The notes below the pieces were generated by a model. It ran no database searches, was not told the DNA's origin, and saw nothing but the letters and a program-made list of their open reading frames with translations. 64,000 nt of DNA from Owenia fusiformis (Eukaryota; Annelida; Polychaeta; Sabellida; Oweniidae): the NCBI GenBank assembly GCA_903813345.2, contig CAIIXF020000007.1, positions 4,469,730-4,533,729 on the forward strand. Direction: 5' to 3'. A program made the translations under genes and the position numbers. The stretch's first letter is position 1. Every line of letters begins with the position of its first letter. This document shows, piece by piece, positions 45,354 to 57,573 of the stretch.

Positions 45354-45818
45354 TTCACTGTTTTGCTAAGGCTTTTATTTAGGACTCAAACAAATATTTT
45401 ATCATTAAAATACAATGAATAATTAGTTTTGGGTTGTCAATAAATTCTTTCCAGCCATATACTGTTTTGTTTCACTGTTTTGCTTAGGCTTGTATTTAAA
45501 ACTCGAACAAAAATTTTATCATTAAAATACAATGAATAATTTATTTTCAAATCACTCATATTTTAAATTAAATACCCAGCTATTAGAGTAACATTACCCG
45601 CTTTAGTGCTGTCATAATGTTATGATCTCCGTGATTTTGAAATTCCAGCATCTGTATTATACTATCATGTATGCAAACAATCATGTATATAATGCAGTTG
45701 TAAATGTTATTTGAGTACATACATGTACATACTTTAAAATGTAAAATCTTATGCACTTGTGTACAAAGTGATCAGTCTTAGTTTTGGGTTGTCAATAAAT
45801 TCTTTCCAGCCATATACG
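45354..45818 (+). repeat. Duplicated 3' region of PTGES3 with two poly(A) signals
   Basis: Sequence around tttcactgttttgct and catttaaaatacaatgaataa-like DNA occurs at 45354-45430 and again at 45468-45545. A second phrase, gttttgggttgtcaataaat, occurs at 45427 and 45781. AATAAA is at 45439-45444 and 45794-45799, so two poly(A) sites are possible. Confidence 0.65.
45439..45444 (+). terminator. AATAAA poly(A) signal, PTGES3 (proximal)
   Basis: First canonical signal, about 490 bases after the stop at 44947. A copy of the same context recurs at 45794-45799. Confidence 0.5.
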
Positions 45819-46059
45819 TCTTCTATGTTATACTTTATATTATTAAGGTGGGCCTAATGCAACATTATTCATGTTAAGGTGGAACAAGTGTAAGTTAGTT
45901 GGTGTCGTCATTTGATGTGTGCCATTCATTTGTGGGCCTTGTACCACAGTGGCTAAGGTCTACACATTGCCCTATCAAAGTACTGAACATTTAACTTCAA
46001 AAATCACTAGACTTGCAAAATATCCTTGTTTACTCTTGGGTATTTTAACTGCACAAATT

Positions 46060-46065
46060 TTTATT
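46060..46065 (-). terminator. AATAAA poly(A) signal, nucleotidyltransferase gene
   Basis: TTTATT on the plus strand gives AATAAA on the minus strand, 14 bases after the stop codon. It supports 46079 as the true end of the coding region. Confidence 0.5.
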
Positions 46066-46078
46066 CACTTTTCAATGT

Positions 46079-49000
46079 TTAAGTCCTTCCAAGAAAATGT
46101 TGATGACATGTTACATAAGACTGAAGTCCCCCTACATCATATCTGCCAGAGATTTCAACTGCATGAACAGGGTGCCTGAAAATATGAAATCAGTAGAATG
46201 TTTCAAAGTTTCAGAAATATTTTCCATGCTGTCGTCACCAATTCAACATTGTTTGGATGATTTCCTTCATAGTTTCATTTTGGGTAAACCCCCAAAATGT
46301 TGATTTGTCTCACCCTTGCATTTTCACAAAATCATTGTTATGAATAAAATCAATGTTTATCTACCCAAATAGAATCAACTTTTGTTATCTGAAAACTGTT
46401 GGAATCTATTTTAGAGGATTTTTACTCACCTTTGAATCAAATGTGAAATAAAATTTCCTGGGGCATCTCTTGATTTAAGAGGAAGATCTTTCATCTCATT
46501 GAGGAACTGTTTCACTAGAGGAAGGCTCTCCTTATGTAGGACATAGAAGCATGGGCACTGGAAAAACAAACAGTTCTGTTTATCAGTTTATTTGCAGCAA
46601 GTCCCCGCCACCCCAACTGTTCTTAGCATTCCTCATGGATGGATCTTTGAACAAAATATTAAATTGAATGTATGTAGATATAGGAGTAAAACCATGACCT
46701 CGCATATTCACTGGTGATCCACTCGATTACGCTGGTTACCGAAACAAATCATTTCGGTTACATGCGTTACATGCATTGTTGTTGTTGGTAATTTCTATCA
46801 AGAAGTGTATCAGTATTGTATGTCTAAGAAAATGCACATGTTTGCGAACAAATAGCTCAGAAGACAACAGAATCGTTGATTTAATACCTCACCTCAGTAA
46901 AGATTTGCATTTCTAATTCGATCTATTTGTTCGCAAACATGTACATTTTCTAAACATATGATACTAATACATGTTTCTGATAAAATTGTGGGAATTCTGC
47001 CTACAACGTGTGAAATAAGAAAAAAATTAAAATCGTACCTTCAAAGTTCTGACATTTTGTTACTGAAACGAACTGTTTCCGTAACCAGTGTAATCAAGTG
47101 GATCACCAGTGATATTTTAAAGATTTTTAGTTTTGCAATTTTATAAAGAGCCAAACGTTACTTTTGAAGACAACTTACTGCTTTCCTCGATTCAGTGTTA
47201 TCTGGGTTTGGTTTCTCAAGGAAGGCACATACTCTGGTGCCTTCGGTTTCTAAAATACCTCTTTTAGACACTTCTACAACAAAATAATATTTTGCATAAA
47301 TAAGAACAAGTTATACCATTTCCATTTTCTTAGCCTAGGGATGGATATAAAAATTAATTTCTCCAAAAATATACTTATGTTTTTAACTTTACATATACAG
47401 ATATGTTACTACACAAAGGGCTTTGTGCATTCTTTTAACACAAAATCAAAACCTACCATCATCTGAACATATTGTATAGACCAACATACTAGCTGCTCCC
47501 TGATCCCCCTGTATATTCTTATAGCTCTCTAGTATTCCTTGGAGTCTAAAGTCATCAAAGAAGAGGGTGTCCCTAAAATAAAAGTACATGGATGTTAAAG
47601 ACTTATAAACTAGTTTTGAAAAGGGGGGCCATTCCTTTTTATAAGTCTCATAAATTTTGAGATTTCTGCATCTTAATTTTCATTACCCTCAATAAGTTTC
47701 ATCGGAGAATAAAGTTAGGGTTACGAGAGAAACATTGGCATGTTTCATGAAAAGATTGCTTCTTACAATTTTACACTCTATCCTTATATAATTTCTTTAA
47801 TGGCAATCCAACACTTTTTGAATAGATAGTAAAATATTGTCTAAGAATAATATAGTTATAGTTAGTTTAATTAGTTATAGCATAGCTTATTTATTAAACT
47901 TTTTTTTATTATTTTATTAATTAATATAACTGAAATACCAGTCATCAGATTTGGATCAGATTTTATGTGCTGATACCTTTTTTTATTTATTTATTAAAGT
48001 CATGTAAACATATATACATATCAGTGATAATGTCACCCTAGTATGCCTTTTCACAAGCTAAAAATATTTATGGACATATATAGGCCGTTCAATAAGTAAT
48101 GACACTAAGGCTCTCATTTTGTCAAATTTTGCTTGTTTTATCTCAAATTTTCACCATATGTTGAAAATACATTTGTCTATTTATATGCGTAAAATCACAA
48201 GATATAACTAATAAAAACCAGTAATTTGGTTGCCATAGCAACATGAGGATACAGCACTTGACTTGGATCCAAATCGATAAGAATGATGGCCCATCAGTAC
48301 ATGTTTTATACCCCTATCTTACTTGATTTAGGTTAATAGCATTGGGACCTCTACTTGTAACTCCTCTACTTGAAGGGGAATTTCACTGTAAAATTATTGT
48401 TTATTTACATTTACATTCCCAAAATGTCTGCTAGTCTTCCTTTATACCCAGATACCCAAACGAAATTTTGGTCCACCCTGTATATGATCATGAGTTTAAC
48501 AATCGCATACCCTGCAATGACAATTAGGCTGTCATTGATGTTGAAGTGCTCTATAGTAAGTCCTATTGCGGCAACTGCCCCTGTCCTTGTCTGCAACAAA
48601 GGAATTTGGTTCAAATTGAAACATTCAAACCTCTGGTATAATTTCTAAAATTCTTAATTGTATAGTCTAAGATTTATTTGTAACACGTTTACACATTTGA
48701 CATTGTACTGGCTGCTGCACATAGAAAGAATAATAAATGGAGTTACAGATGAGCTTTAAGGTAGTTCTGCATCATAAGATTTTTTAATGTAATTTTCATG
48801 ATTCTAAAAGAATTCTAACTACCAACAATTAATGATATGGTTAATATTTTTCACATTTTATGTCATTATGTAGATATTTACAAATGATGGAAGAAAATAT
48901 AGTTCAAAATCAAAATATTTCTTTGATCATTTTTTTGAAAGTGCAGATGTACTTATTAAGGGAATACTACATGGCTGATAAATAACACACAAACCTCATT

Positions 49001-50042
49001 GGATGTACTGCCATCACAAACTAACTCCACATTAGCCTTTCCTTTTGCCCACTCTTCAAATGATTTATGATTTTTAGCGTTAGTCTAAAAAATAAGTGAG
49101 ATAGTGTAGAATCAACTCATCTAGATTCTCATCTTGAAACTACAAGGAAGAAGAATATTTATTTATCATGTTAAATGGGGATGCTGAAAACCCTGAACCC
49201 TCTACATGTGCCTTTAAAATTCATACAAATGCAGTACCTTTTTTATACATTTAAAAATTTGAAATCCTATACTCATAATTTTTTAACTCTTTTATGATTT
49301 TTTTGCAAAATTGAAAGACAGTGTAGAGAATGCCATGTGCAGAAAGAGGAATGCTGTCTGAAAATAACATGTCACACTCCAATGAGGATACCATGAAAAT
49401 TTGTCCTCATGTAGGAGAACCTTAAGGTACAGCTGGAAAGTAACATTTTGGTAAAAAATTGCTATACCTGCACATGTTATTTTCTGGTACAAAATAAAGT
49501 ATGAAGCCATGTGTCAATTTCCTTGCTTTTTTCAGGAAACTATCATTACATTGTCTTCTTTTAAAATATCTGGTAGGCGTTCAATGGGAACTCCAGGAAA
49601 TTCTGATATTTCACACTTTCTATTTTTCCAAATTTTCTTTCAAAGTTTCCAGACAACACAGGAGCTACCATTGACCTGTTTCCAGATATTCTAAAAGAAG
49701 ACAGTGTAATGATACTTTCCTGAAAAAAGCAAGGAAATACACATATGCCTTCCGACTTAATTTTGTACCAGAAAATAACATGTGCAGGTACAGTAATTTT
49801 TTGCCAAAATGTAACTTTCCAGCTGAACCTTAAGTCATTGGCATGGCACTACCTACCACAACATACACTCCATCTATCTCTTCTGTTTTCTCTATCGTGT
49901 CATACCAGTGGGAGATGAGTGGTTTGTTTCCAATCGGTAAAAGTGGTTTAGGAACACCAATCAAATGTTTGTATTCAGTCGACTCTTTCAAATCACGTTC
50001 CAATCGGGTACCATAACCAGCAGCTAGAACCAGCACTTTCAT
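46079..50042 (-). CDS. Sugar-nucleotidyltransferase-like protein, seven exons
   Basis: Exons in coding order: 50042-49857, 49084-48995, 48590-48511, 47572-47457, 47273-47179, 46557-46430, 46175-46079; 263 aa, all phases agree. The N-terminus MKVLVLAAGYGTRLERDLKE with VPKPLLPIGNKPLI is the nucleotide-binding loop (G-x-G-T-R-L ... P-K-P-L) of the NTP_transferase family, which makes NDP-sugars from NTP and sugar-1-phosphate. YVVTNA spans exons 1-2, IAGDTLFFDD is the metal-binding GD motif, FLEKP follows, and ISGRYDVGGLQSY closes the fold. The substrate cannot be told. ATG 50042 is chosen because the family starts right at this loop; an in-frame ATG at 50114 would add 24 residues. An acceptor at about 50197 suggests a spliced 5' UTR. 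Head-to-head with the ankyrin gene. Introns argue against recent bacterial transfer. Confidence 0.88.
46704..47115. mobile_element. 412 bp foldback element
   Basis: ATATTCACTGGTGATCCACT at the left mirrors GTGGATCACCAGTGATAT at the right, and an inner pair is atgtttgcgaacaaatag against ctatttgttcgcaaacat. Intron 5 of the nucleotidyltransferase gene. Confidence 0.75.
48229..48242. promoter_or_regulatory. X-box-like motif inside a possible mariner relic
   Basis: GTTGCCATAGCAAC fits the RFX X-box consensus. It lies in an intron, within DNA beginning ggccgttcaataagtaatga (48083) that resembles a mariner end, so it is more likely transposon sequence than a regulator of this gene. Confidence 0.25.
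49318..49421. repeat. One-armed relic of the TTAA foldback family
   Basis: Reverse-complement similarity to the arms of 38416-38829 (shared acatgttattttcaracaa-like core and ggaat/gaagg segments). Its end touches the same TTAA that starts the next element. Confidence 0.5.
49426..49829. mobile_element. TTAA-flanked foldback element, 404 bp
   Basis: Arms of about 140 bp start GGTACAGCTGGAAAGTAACA and end in the complement (gttacatttt/ccagctgaacc). TTAA is present at 49422-49425 and 49830-49833. Intron 1 of the nucleotidyltransferase gene; its right end is only 24 bp from exon 1. Confidence 0.8.
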
Positions 50043-50240
50043 TGTTGGGATGATTATCCAACTGTATTTGTTGTAAGGGATTAATAATGTGCCACAACCA
50101 CTCTGAAGCGTCACACAAAAAGTGGTACATCAATGTGTAAGGTACAGACAGGTTTTGATGCATCTGTAAGTATCACAATTCAACTAGCATCTTGATCTGA
50201 AAAAAATAATAATGTTCATTTGTAATTACTGTGAATCACT

Positions 50241-50412
50241 TAACCATCGCGTAAACACTAAACAGGCGTCAGCGTACAGCGTCAAAAAATACTATAGTAC
50301 AGTTTTCTGTAAAAACCCTCATAATAGATTTTGCTTCAAATCAGTTAATAATCGTCACCATACAGAAAATTGTACAGCGCTGTTTTTTGACACTGTACGG
50401 TGACGATGGTTA
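50241..50412. mobile_element. 172 bp foldback MITE between divergent genes
   Basis: TAACCATCGCGTAAAC at the left and GTGACGATGGTTA at the right are inverted, with inner agcgtcaaaaaa against ttttttgacact. It lies in the intergenic/5' UTR region shared by the two divergent genes. Confidence 0.65.
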
Positions 50413-50694
50413 GGCGTGTGAATGTGTGGATGGCTCTAGATTACTCGAGTCTCTAGCCAATTCTTGGCTAGAAGTGATTCCATCTGGAACACAGTGAACT
50501 ATTGTAAAATCTTTAGCTGTTGTTCAATAAATTTATGTATTACATATTCTAAAAATCATTCTGTTAATATTTCATGAATTGAAATGGTAACGGCTTATCT
50601 TGTTGATGAGATATTGAACGTTTTCATTTAAAATAAACATCCTCTCGTTCTCCATTTTGAAACCATGCCTTTTTTCCGCTATAGCGATTTAGTC

Positions 50695-50705
50695 AAGATG
50701 GCCGC
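50695..50705. promoter_or_regulatory. YY1-like site at the ankyrin-gene start
   Basis: AAGATGGCCGC fits the YY1 element often found just after transcription starts. About 105 bases later a donor (GAAG|GTGAGT after 50811) ends a likely non-coding first exon, which joins an acceptor at 52467 (ttttcag). An ATG at 50775 would open a short upstream ORF ending before 52512. Exon assignment is inferred. Confidence 0.4.
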
Positions 50706-52511
50706 TTGTTGTAAAATATTTCTTTCAGTTTTATTTTAATTCTTTTGTGAATAAATATCCTGCGAAGTAAACAAATGTATGAACTAGGACTGCGTGTAAA
50801 GATCAACGAAGGTGAGTTTATTATGTTTACATCAATAAAAATAAGACGGCTGGGCAATTTAAAGGCAAATTCAAAACAACAAAGAGTGTCTTATTTATAT
50901 TCTATGGCCACGTTCAGTGGCTATACAATAATGTAAACCTTAGTCCTAGGAAAAATAGTACTTGTGGTGAGCCTATGTACTAGTATATAAGGAGGGAGTA
51001 AGTCACCCCCTCCAGATAAAACTGCCCCTCTTATGTTCAATATATCAATATAAATAATGTAAGAGGGAGGGGTTCCTTCCCATGATTGATAAAGAGTATC
51101 AATCCAATGATGACTTGTCAATGATTGAATGAACTTTTTGGAATAGTTATTGTTCCTGGCTATTGTGGATCCAGTTTTTACCTGCCAATGTTACGCAGAG
51201 AATTTCTCTTTCAAAGTAGAATGTAAATTAAAAGAAATTCAAGTTATAAATCAGACATTTAAGATAAAAACAGAATCTATCAAAAAAGTTCCAAGTTATC
51301 CGGAAGTTTATGTCTACAAGGTCAAAGTTCGTCTCTGATACTAACCAATCAGATCTTTCGGCTTCCTGCCAGACTCAAAATAATCAATTAATTTGAACTA
51401 GTTATTTTAATTAAGATTCTGAAACTAAATGCATTTTAATCGATGTTATCCTCCGTGTTGATAAAACATCTTTATGGTATTTATAAAAAATATACTAGAT
51501 GGGTTACTTCGACCAAAAGATAGAGTCAGTTATAATGTTCCTTATTCTCAACAACTAGTTCAAAACATTTAGTTTACCTAGTGGCCGTTTTCAGAACTAA
51601 AATTTAAAGTTGGAAGAGATGCTGAGGAATATTATGTCGGCATTTTATCTTATGTTTATGAACTAATTTAAAGTTTCGATGATCCAAAAAGATGTTCTTC
51701 TATCCGAGAAAGGTCTAACAATGAATGTGTTTTTATTTTGAGGGTAATAAACGACGGTAAGAAGCTTTTTTCTTCATAGTTTACCTTAGCAACGTGCACC
51801 TGCAATCAAGAATTTTCAATTTATGAAAATTCAAATCAAATTCCAGAGCATAGTAATTGTTGAGAAAATGTAAACAGTGATGGAGTTGGAGAAAGCAGTT
51901 ATGTTTTAGTGACTCTGAGCTAAAATGTCCCAATTTATATTTATAAATGGCTCATAGATCTAGGCTAGAGTCTAAAGACCTGTTTGATTCCCCTGTGTAT
52001 TTCCAGTGGGAGAAAAGCCCTGACTTTTTTGTCGATCCTTATGGGACTTTTCAAAGGAGTTTTCTGGGTTTTGACATACCTTAAAAAAATCTGATGATAT
52101 TCTGTCCGAGTTCGATTGAGTCCGCTATGAAAAGATTGCTAAACTTTATGTGGAATGAGCAGTTTCATTCTTTCTGCAGTCTTCATCAGACTTTTTTGTT
52201 AAAATCTGATCACATCATACTTCAATGGTAACAAAGGTCTTCACGCATGATGTCACAGGATCTGAGGGGATTCTTTCGGACTTGACAGGACTTCATCAGA
52301 CCATGGGCTTTCAAAGCCCTTGAAAGCCTATGATCAGACTCAACAGGTTTCAGGGCATATCGGCCTATCGCGCAAGACACTTTCTTCCAAGGCTGTCTCT
52401 GTAATCATGCCTTGCATTAGATGTATTGTCAGATATATACTGCCATTTAAATATGACATATTTTCAGGTGCTTTCCTTGTGTAACAAGACTTCCAAACAC
52501 GTAAAATCACC

Positions 52512-55500
52512 ATGAATGATGACAATATCTCCAACTCATCCTTGGATGACCCCTTCTCCGGGGCTGCAGCAGCAAGGCAAGCAAATAGTTACTTTGAAAA
52601 GTTTGAAAGGTTTGACTGTCAAGAAATCTTGACACAAACAGCGACAAACTGGATTTTATCGACAGATGAATTCAAGCTCCAGACAGAACCACCTTCTGGA
52701 TTAATAACTACAATGCCGGCATTGTCTAACCAGGACTGTCTTTTGTTATTCCCTGAGAATAAGGATGTTCCTCCGATTGATATTCGTGAATTCCATCAAG
52801 TTATTCGGGAATTGACTATGGGTATATATGTACTGAATCAGCTGCCATGTATTTCTCTTGAAGCAAATTTTGATCAAAGCACGTCATGTCAGCTCCCGCC
52901 TGCATATTACGACACACGGGTTGGTCAGATTCTCATTAATGTAGACTATATGATGAAATGTCTCTGGCATGGGGCCTATTTTCCCAAAGAGAAGCGGACA
53001 AAATTTTCAGAAAGATGGAGAACCAACTTAGATGTGAATTCCAATGGAAGACCAGAAACTAAGAAGTCCTTACTAACTGAATTCACAAGTTCAGGTAATT
53101 TAGAATCAGATTATTTGATTCTTACATGAAGGTTCAGATAATTGTTAATGACTCTTGTGCGATTGAAATATCAATCATATATCAATCATATGCACATCTA
53201 ACTTGTCTATTATCAACTTTTGTACAATAGATAAAGAAGTATTAAATCAATAAATGATAATTATTGATTTCACATTTGCACCCATATCTTTATTTCAGGA
53301 ATGTTGGACATAACCTCAGATCCAGTATTCTCAACTATATATGACAAATTACCCAAAGAGCAACCAGGCGACACAGAAATGGCAGAAGAAAGGCGATTTT
53401 TCATGTCTAACGTGGAAAGTTTATCAATGCAATTAACAGCATTTCAAAAGTCAGTGCAACAGTATAATAATTTATTCGTTGTCGACTCTGATTGGATTGT
53501 TACCAGTTTAGTAAAACTAACTGAAGACAAACTAGACCATCAGACCTATGAACGATTAAATGCAAAACTCCAAGTGCATGAGATGATTATAAGGGAACAT
53601 CTAACAAATAAGCAAGAGGTTGCTAGGCAATTAGAGATGCTGAAGTTGATCAGTTTTCTTGTTCCATTACTCGTTTCAATGAAAAGGAAGATGAAAATCC
53701 CAGATTTAACAAAAATAATGCAGCCCATGACAGGTAAGTTTTTAATGATTTTTTGTGGGGAGGGGGGGGGGGTTGGAGAAGGTCTGAAACAAACCTGAAT
53801 GTTGCAACTTTGGTCCTGTCATTTCCTCAAGAGAGAAGCCTTCCATTCTGTTTGCATGCTGTCATCTACAGTAAAACCTGCTAACAAGGAACGCTCTCCC
53901 GACTGGCAAAACTGTTCCTTGTTGACAGGTGTTCGATAGAGAGAGGGTCCAAACTCTGGACCAACTCAAAAATGCTGAAAAAATTTATTGTTATGAGCAT
54001 ATTGTAAGCAATCTTTTCTAAAAACATGCCAATGTTGCCATTGTGATCCTTATATTTTGTACTCCATTTAACTAATGGGAAATATCGAGACCGAGAATAA
54101 TTAAAACATTTTTTTTCCTTCTAGGTGATGAAACTAAGACAGAACGTGAGCTCCCTCCATTGATACTGGGGCCAGACTTTAAATGCACCAACTTCCACAT
54201 CAGTAGCCATCACTATTTCCATCTACATGGAGGTAGGTAACCTTAACAAAGACGCCAGTTTATTTAAAACACTAACACATCCAGATCTCCCCTACTCCAA
54301 ATGTATGTCTAAGCACCTCAAAGCCAAGAATAATTAAAACAGCTGGATCTCAAATGTTCATTTCTTAAGCTTTGTTGTTTTAGATTTTTAATGTGGATAA
54401 TGCATTTTACCAAAGTATGACCATTGTTGAGCCACAATAGATCATGTTTACAATTTTTTTTTGGAATTTGAAATGCCACATCATGCAATGTCCTGATGAG
54501 GTAGATATCATGGATTACAACACAAAAAATTCAATTATAGGTATTCTGATAGACTATGATACCGACAACCCTATCCCACCAACCCAGGAAGTACAAGATC
54601 GGCATGAAGAGTTATACAGAGTAGCCAAGGGAGGGCTAGGGGAGGTCATGGACCCAGACTGCCCCATCAAGGAAACATATCCTGCCCCAATTGTTACATG
54701 CAATGGCAAGAAGTAAGAATTTATTCATGTAACATGATATAAAAGCCCAAAAATGTCATTGTCATGTTTTAAAACACAGACTATAGTAGAAAGGAGTGGA
54801 ATTCGCAAGGAATTAAATTAGAGGGCATATACATAGTCAACACTCTCAATTGTAGAGAAGAAACAAAAACAATTGGTTCATTCAATATTTTAGAGAGAAA
54901 TCATTAAAAGGGATGACAATAGAAAACTGTTACATGTCACTTAAAACAATATTTGAGTCGTGAATAAAATTTGAAGCTGCTGAATTTTAGGGGAAAGTCA
55001 CTTTGTGCGTTATGCTCTGATATAATGAGTGCAAAACGAATTTTTTATTTGTTTCAGTTTCTATGCACTGGTGGTTGACTTTGAGACATTCTACTCAAGC
55101 GCTCCCCAGAAACCCAAGTGGGTGGAGGCTTGGTTCGCTGAAATGCAGCGTCTAAAACCCAAGCGGTTACCAATCACTGACATACACACTTATGAGACTT
55201 TCAAGAAGTATTTTGGCTACAAGAAGGCTACCAAGTACAAGGTAATTATTGTACAGGCTTATTATTCAGTGTCTGTAATTTTATTCCTAAATTATCTCAC
55301 AATGTTTTTAATTCATGATGAACTGAAATTTTCACCATCAATGAACTTTGTTATATTAAAAACATCATTTTCTGAAAGAACCAGAGTTCCAAAGTTTGAG
55401 TATTAAATTTACTACTTGAACCCCTTTCTGTTTTTTGAAAAACTTCTGATTTCTCTTTCTATGGCCAATTTTCTCAAGTATAGAAAAGAATATACATGTA

Positions 55501-57177
55501 TATTGTATATCTAAGCCTTTTGATGTTGCAGGAGACATATTGTTATGAATTAGAAATATTGATAGGTCAAAGGATTAGAATTACTTAAATTACTTAGATT
55601 GAATGGGATGGTTATTAGTTAAGATCAGCCGCCTTCTATGGTTTGAAGAAGTTGATATGTTATCAAAAATATAGCCTTGCCCAAGTCGGTATTTTTTACT
55701 TATCTGATCTTGAATTATTCCCGCCTTGTACAATCCAATACATCTCCGCTGCTATTATGCTGAGATATTCAACGGTTTCGAGATTTCCATAATACCTACG
55801 CTATCAGGGGTATCGCGAAACCTTATTGATTTAACAGATATACGCGTGGACACGACGTGTGACTTCAGGCTGATTGACCAATCAAAACGTTCAGGTTGAG
55901 CTGCACAGCAAAGCAATCTTCCCGTCTACGACTTGAAATTCAATGATCTGATCGATCGTTTCTTTAGAGTTACAATATATTATGTAATTAAATGTACATA
56001 GGGAATGTAAGAGTCATTAATATAAATTAAATCATGCAATAGATTTAAAACTGATCTCGCGATGAAAATGCAAGACCTAGTCCAATGTAGCGGGTTATGT
56101 AGTCGTCGATCAGTGATTGAATCTCAGCCTACATGTTCATTTGAATTCAGCGATCGTTTCAACGTTTATTGTTGAAATCTTCAAACCTCCGGTTACCGAT
56201 CGATGTCTGGCATCCACTTAACTCTGATTGATATTTATCTGATAAAATATTTGTATTTTCATGATGAATTCAATCAATTCATGCAAGATTTGTTCGTGAA
56301 AAGTCCCGACGAAAAGTGCACTTGTTTTTGACCGTGCATAATAATGAGCTAACGCTGTAAGGCCGTCGTTGATTGGTCAAATTTTACCGACATAAACATT
56401 GAGTCGGTAAAGCACGTGGCTTTCTCTTTGGTACAAGGCGGTCATAATAGAAATTAGATAGTAAAAGAGACCGACTTGGGCAAGGCTATCAAAAATACAA
56501 TTACTTTGTATTCAAAAATGTTATATTTTTACATTTTTAGAATATTCCAACTGGACTAAAAGGTGCAGCCATCCGTGGATTTGCCTCAGTGTTTCACAGT
56601 CTTTCTCGGAAGTGTCCTCCAGCCCGTCTTAGCAAACAGGATGAGATTGGCCTCTCTTTGATCCACCACGCTGCCATGTATAACCGCGTCAACATCCTGG
56701 CATTGCTTATTATGCAGTCTATGGATATCAATGTTAGGCGAAACAACAATGTCAATTCTACAGGTATGTTGTCAGTAAATTAATCACATTTTTTAGGTTG
56801 TCTCCAGAGGATGGAAACATGTAAATGATACATCAATGTCTCAAAACTGACCAATCAGAAGTGAGAAATTTGAGGTAAAGCATTTAGAAATTGTGGGATG
56901 GAATCAATGTCTTTGATGTTTGTCAGCACAGTTTGTTAACACTCAACACTCAGTATTACTGCTTGACACTTAATTGAATTTGAATTCATATTGGTGACAC
57001 TTAATAATGGTGGAGGTTTTTCACACCATGTGCACTTATATTTTGCTTACTATCATCAGTCATACTTCTTCATATTTTTAATTTGCATACTCATAAAGCA
57101 TTTTATTCATTTTTTTACTGGGGAACTTTTAATAGATGAAGGGGAGAATGGAAAAACGAAGGTTATGCCAAGAACTG
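52512..57177 (+). CDS. Ankyrin-repeat protein, 5' part (runs past the window)
   Basis: Coding exons with consistent phases: 52512-53094, 53299-53733, 54125-54232, 54541-54712, 55058-55241, 56541-56763 and a 42-base candidate at 57136-57177; about 582 codons so far. The start (MNDDNISNSSLDDPFSGAAA) follows a likely spliced 5' UTR. The first about 450 residues form a region I do not recognise, with conserved-looking blocks such as FHQVIRELTMGIYVLNQLPC, FVVDSDWIVTSLVKL and YALVVDFETFYSSAPQKPKW. Exon 6 enters ankyrin repeats (DEIGLSLIHHAAMYNRVNIL). Ankyrin arrays bind partner proteins; no enzymatic motif is seen. The sequence looks conserved, not repetitive, so this is a real gene, but I cannot name it. 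Later exons must lie beyond 64000 or in the DIRS-occupied interval. Confidence 0.85.
53870..53950. repeat. TAAAACCTG-type MITE fragment
   Basis: cagtaaaacctgctaacaag and a return through aactgttccttgttgacagg fold back on each other. The right tip is degenerate. Intron 3 of the ankyrin gene. Confidence 0.55.
55672..56488. mobile_element. Non-autonomous Mutator-like element, 817 bp
   Basis: Inverted ends TAGCCTTGCCCAAGTCGGT and ACCGACTTGGGCAAGGCTA, about 60 bp each with shared gcggg/ccttgtac blocks. A perfect 9 bp duplication TCAAAAATA flanks it (55663-55671, 56489-56497), fitting MULE target size. It stops 52 bp before exon 6 of the ankyrin gene. No transposase. Confidence 0.8.
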
Positions 57178-57358
57178 GTAAGATTTGCAGTGTATATTTA
57201 GAATGTTCATATAGAGTGTCCCAACCTGTAGGCTTACATCCAAATATAGGGTGAAACCATCTTAATGTGAACACATTATCTGGTGCTTATGTCAACTGTT
57301 CAGTAGTAAAATCTGTCCAATGTGAACACCAAAATGAACTGGATAAAAAGTGTTTATA

Positions 57359-57573
57359 TCGGGGGTCTCAAAAAAATGAGACACTTTTTGACAAGTATTT
57401 TCTCAGAAATTGATGAACCTAATTCACTGAAAATTCGTACAAAGTAGATATTTCTACAACTTGCTTATGATACTCCTAGGTTACGTTATACAAGGTTTGA
57501 GTGAATTTGGTTCATCAGTTGTTGAGGAAATACTTGTCAAAAAGTGTCTCATTCTTTTGGGACACCCAATATA
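57359..57573. mobile_element. Mariner-type MITE, about 215 bp
   Basis: GGGGGTCTCAAAA and aatgagacactttttgacaa at the left are matched in reverse at the right (...GGGACACCC), with TA at both edges. It appears inserted into another degenerate repeat. Confidence 0.65.

Noticed and set aside
48080-48480. Complete mariner element in a nucleotidyltransferase intron
   Set aside because: The left end resembles a mariner tip and the right end carries ccaccctgta, but the two ends are not convincing inverted repeats and no transposase frame is seen.
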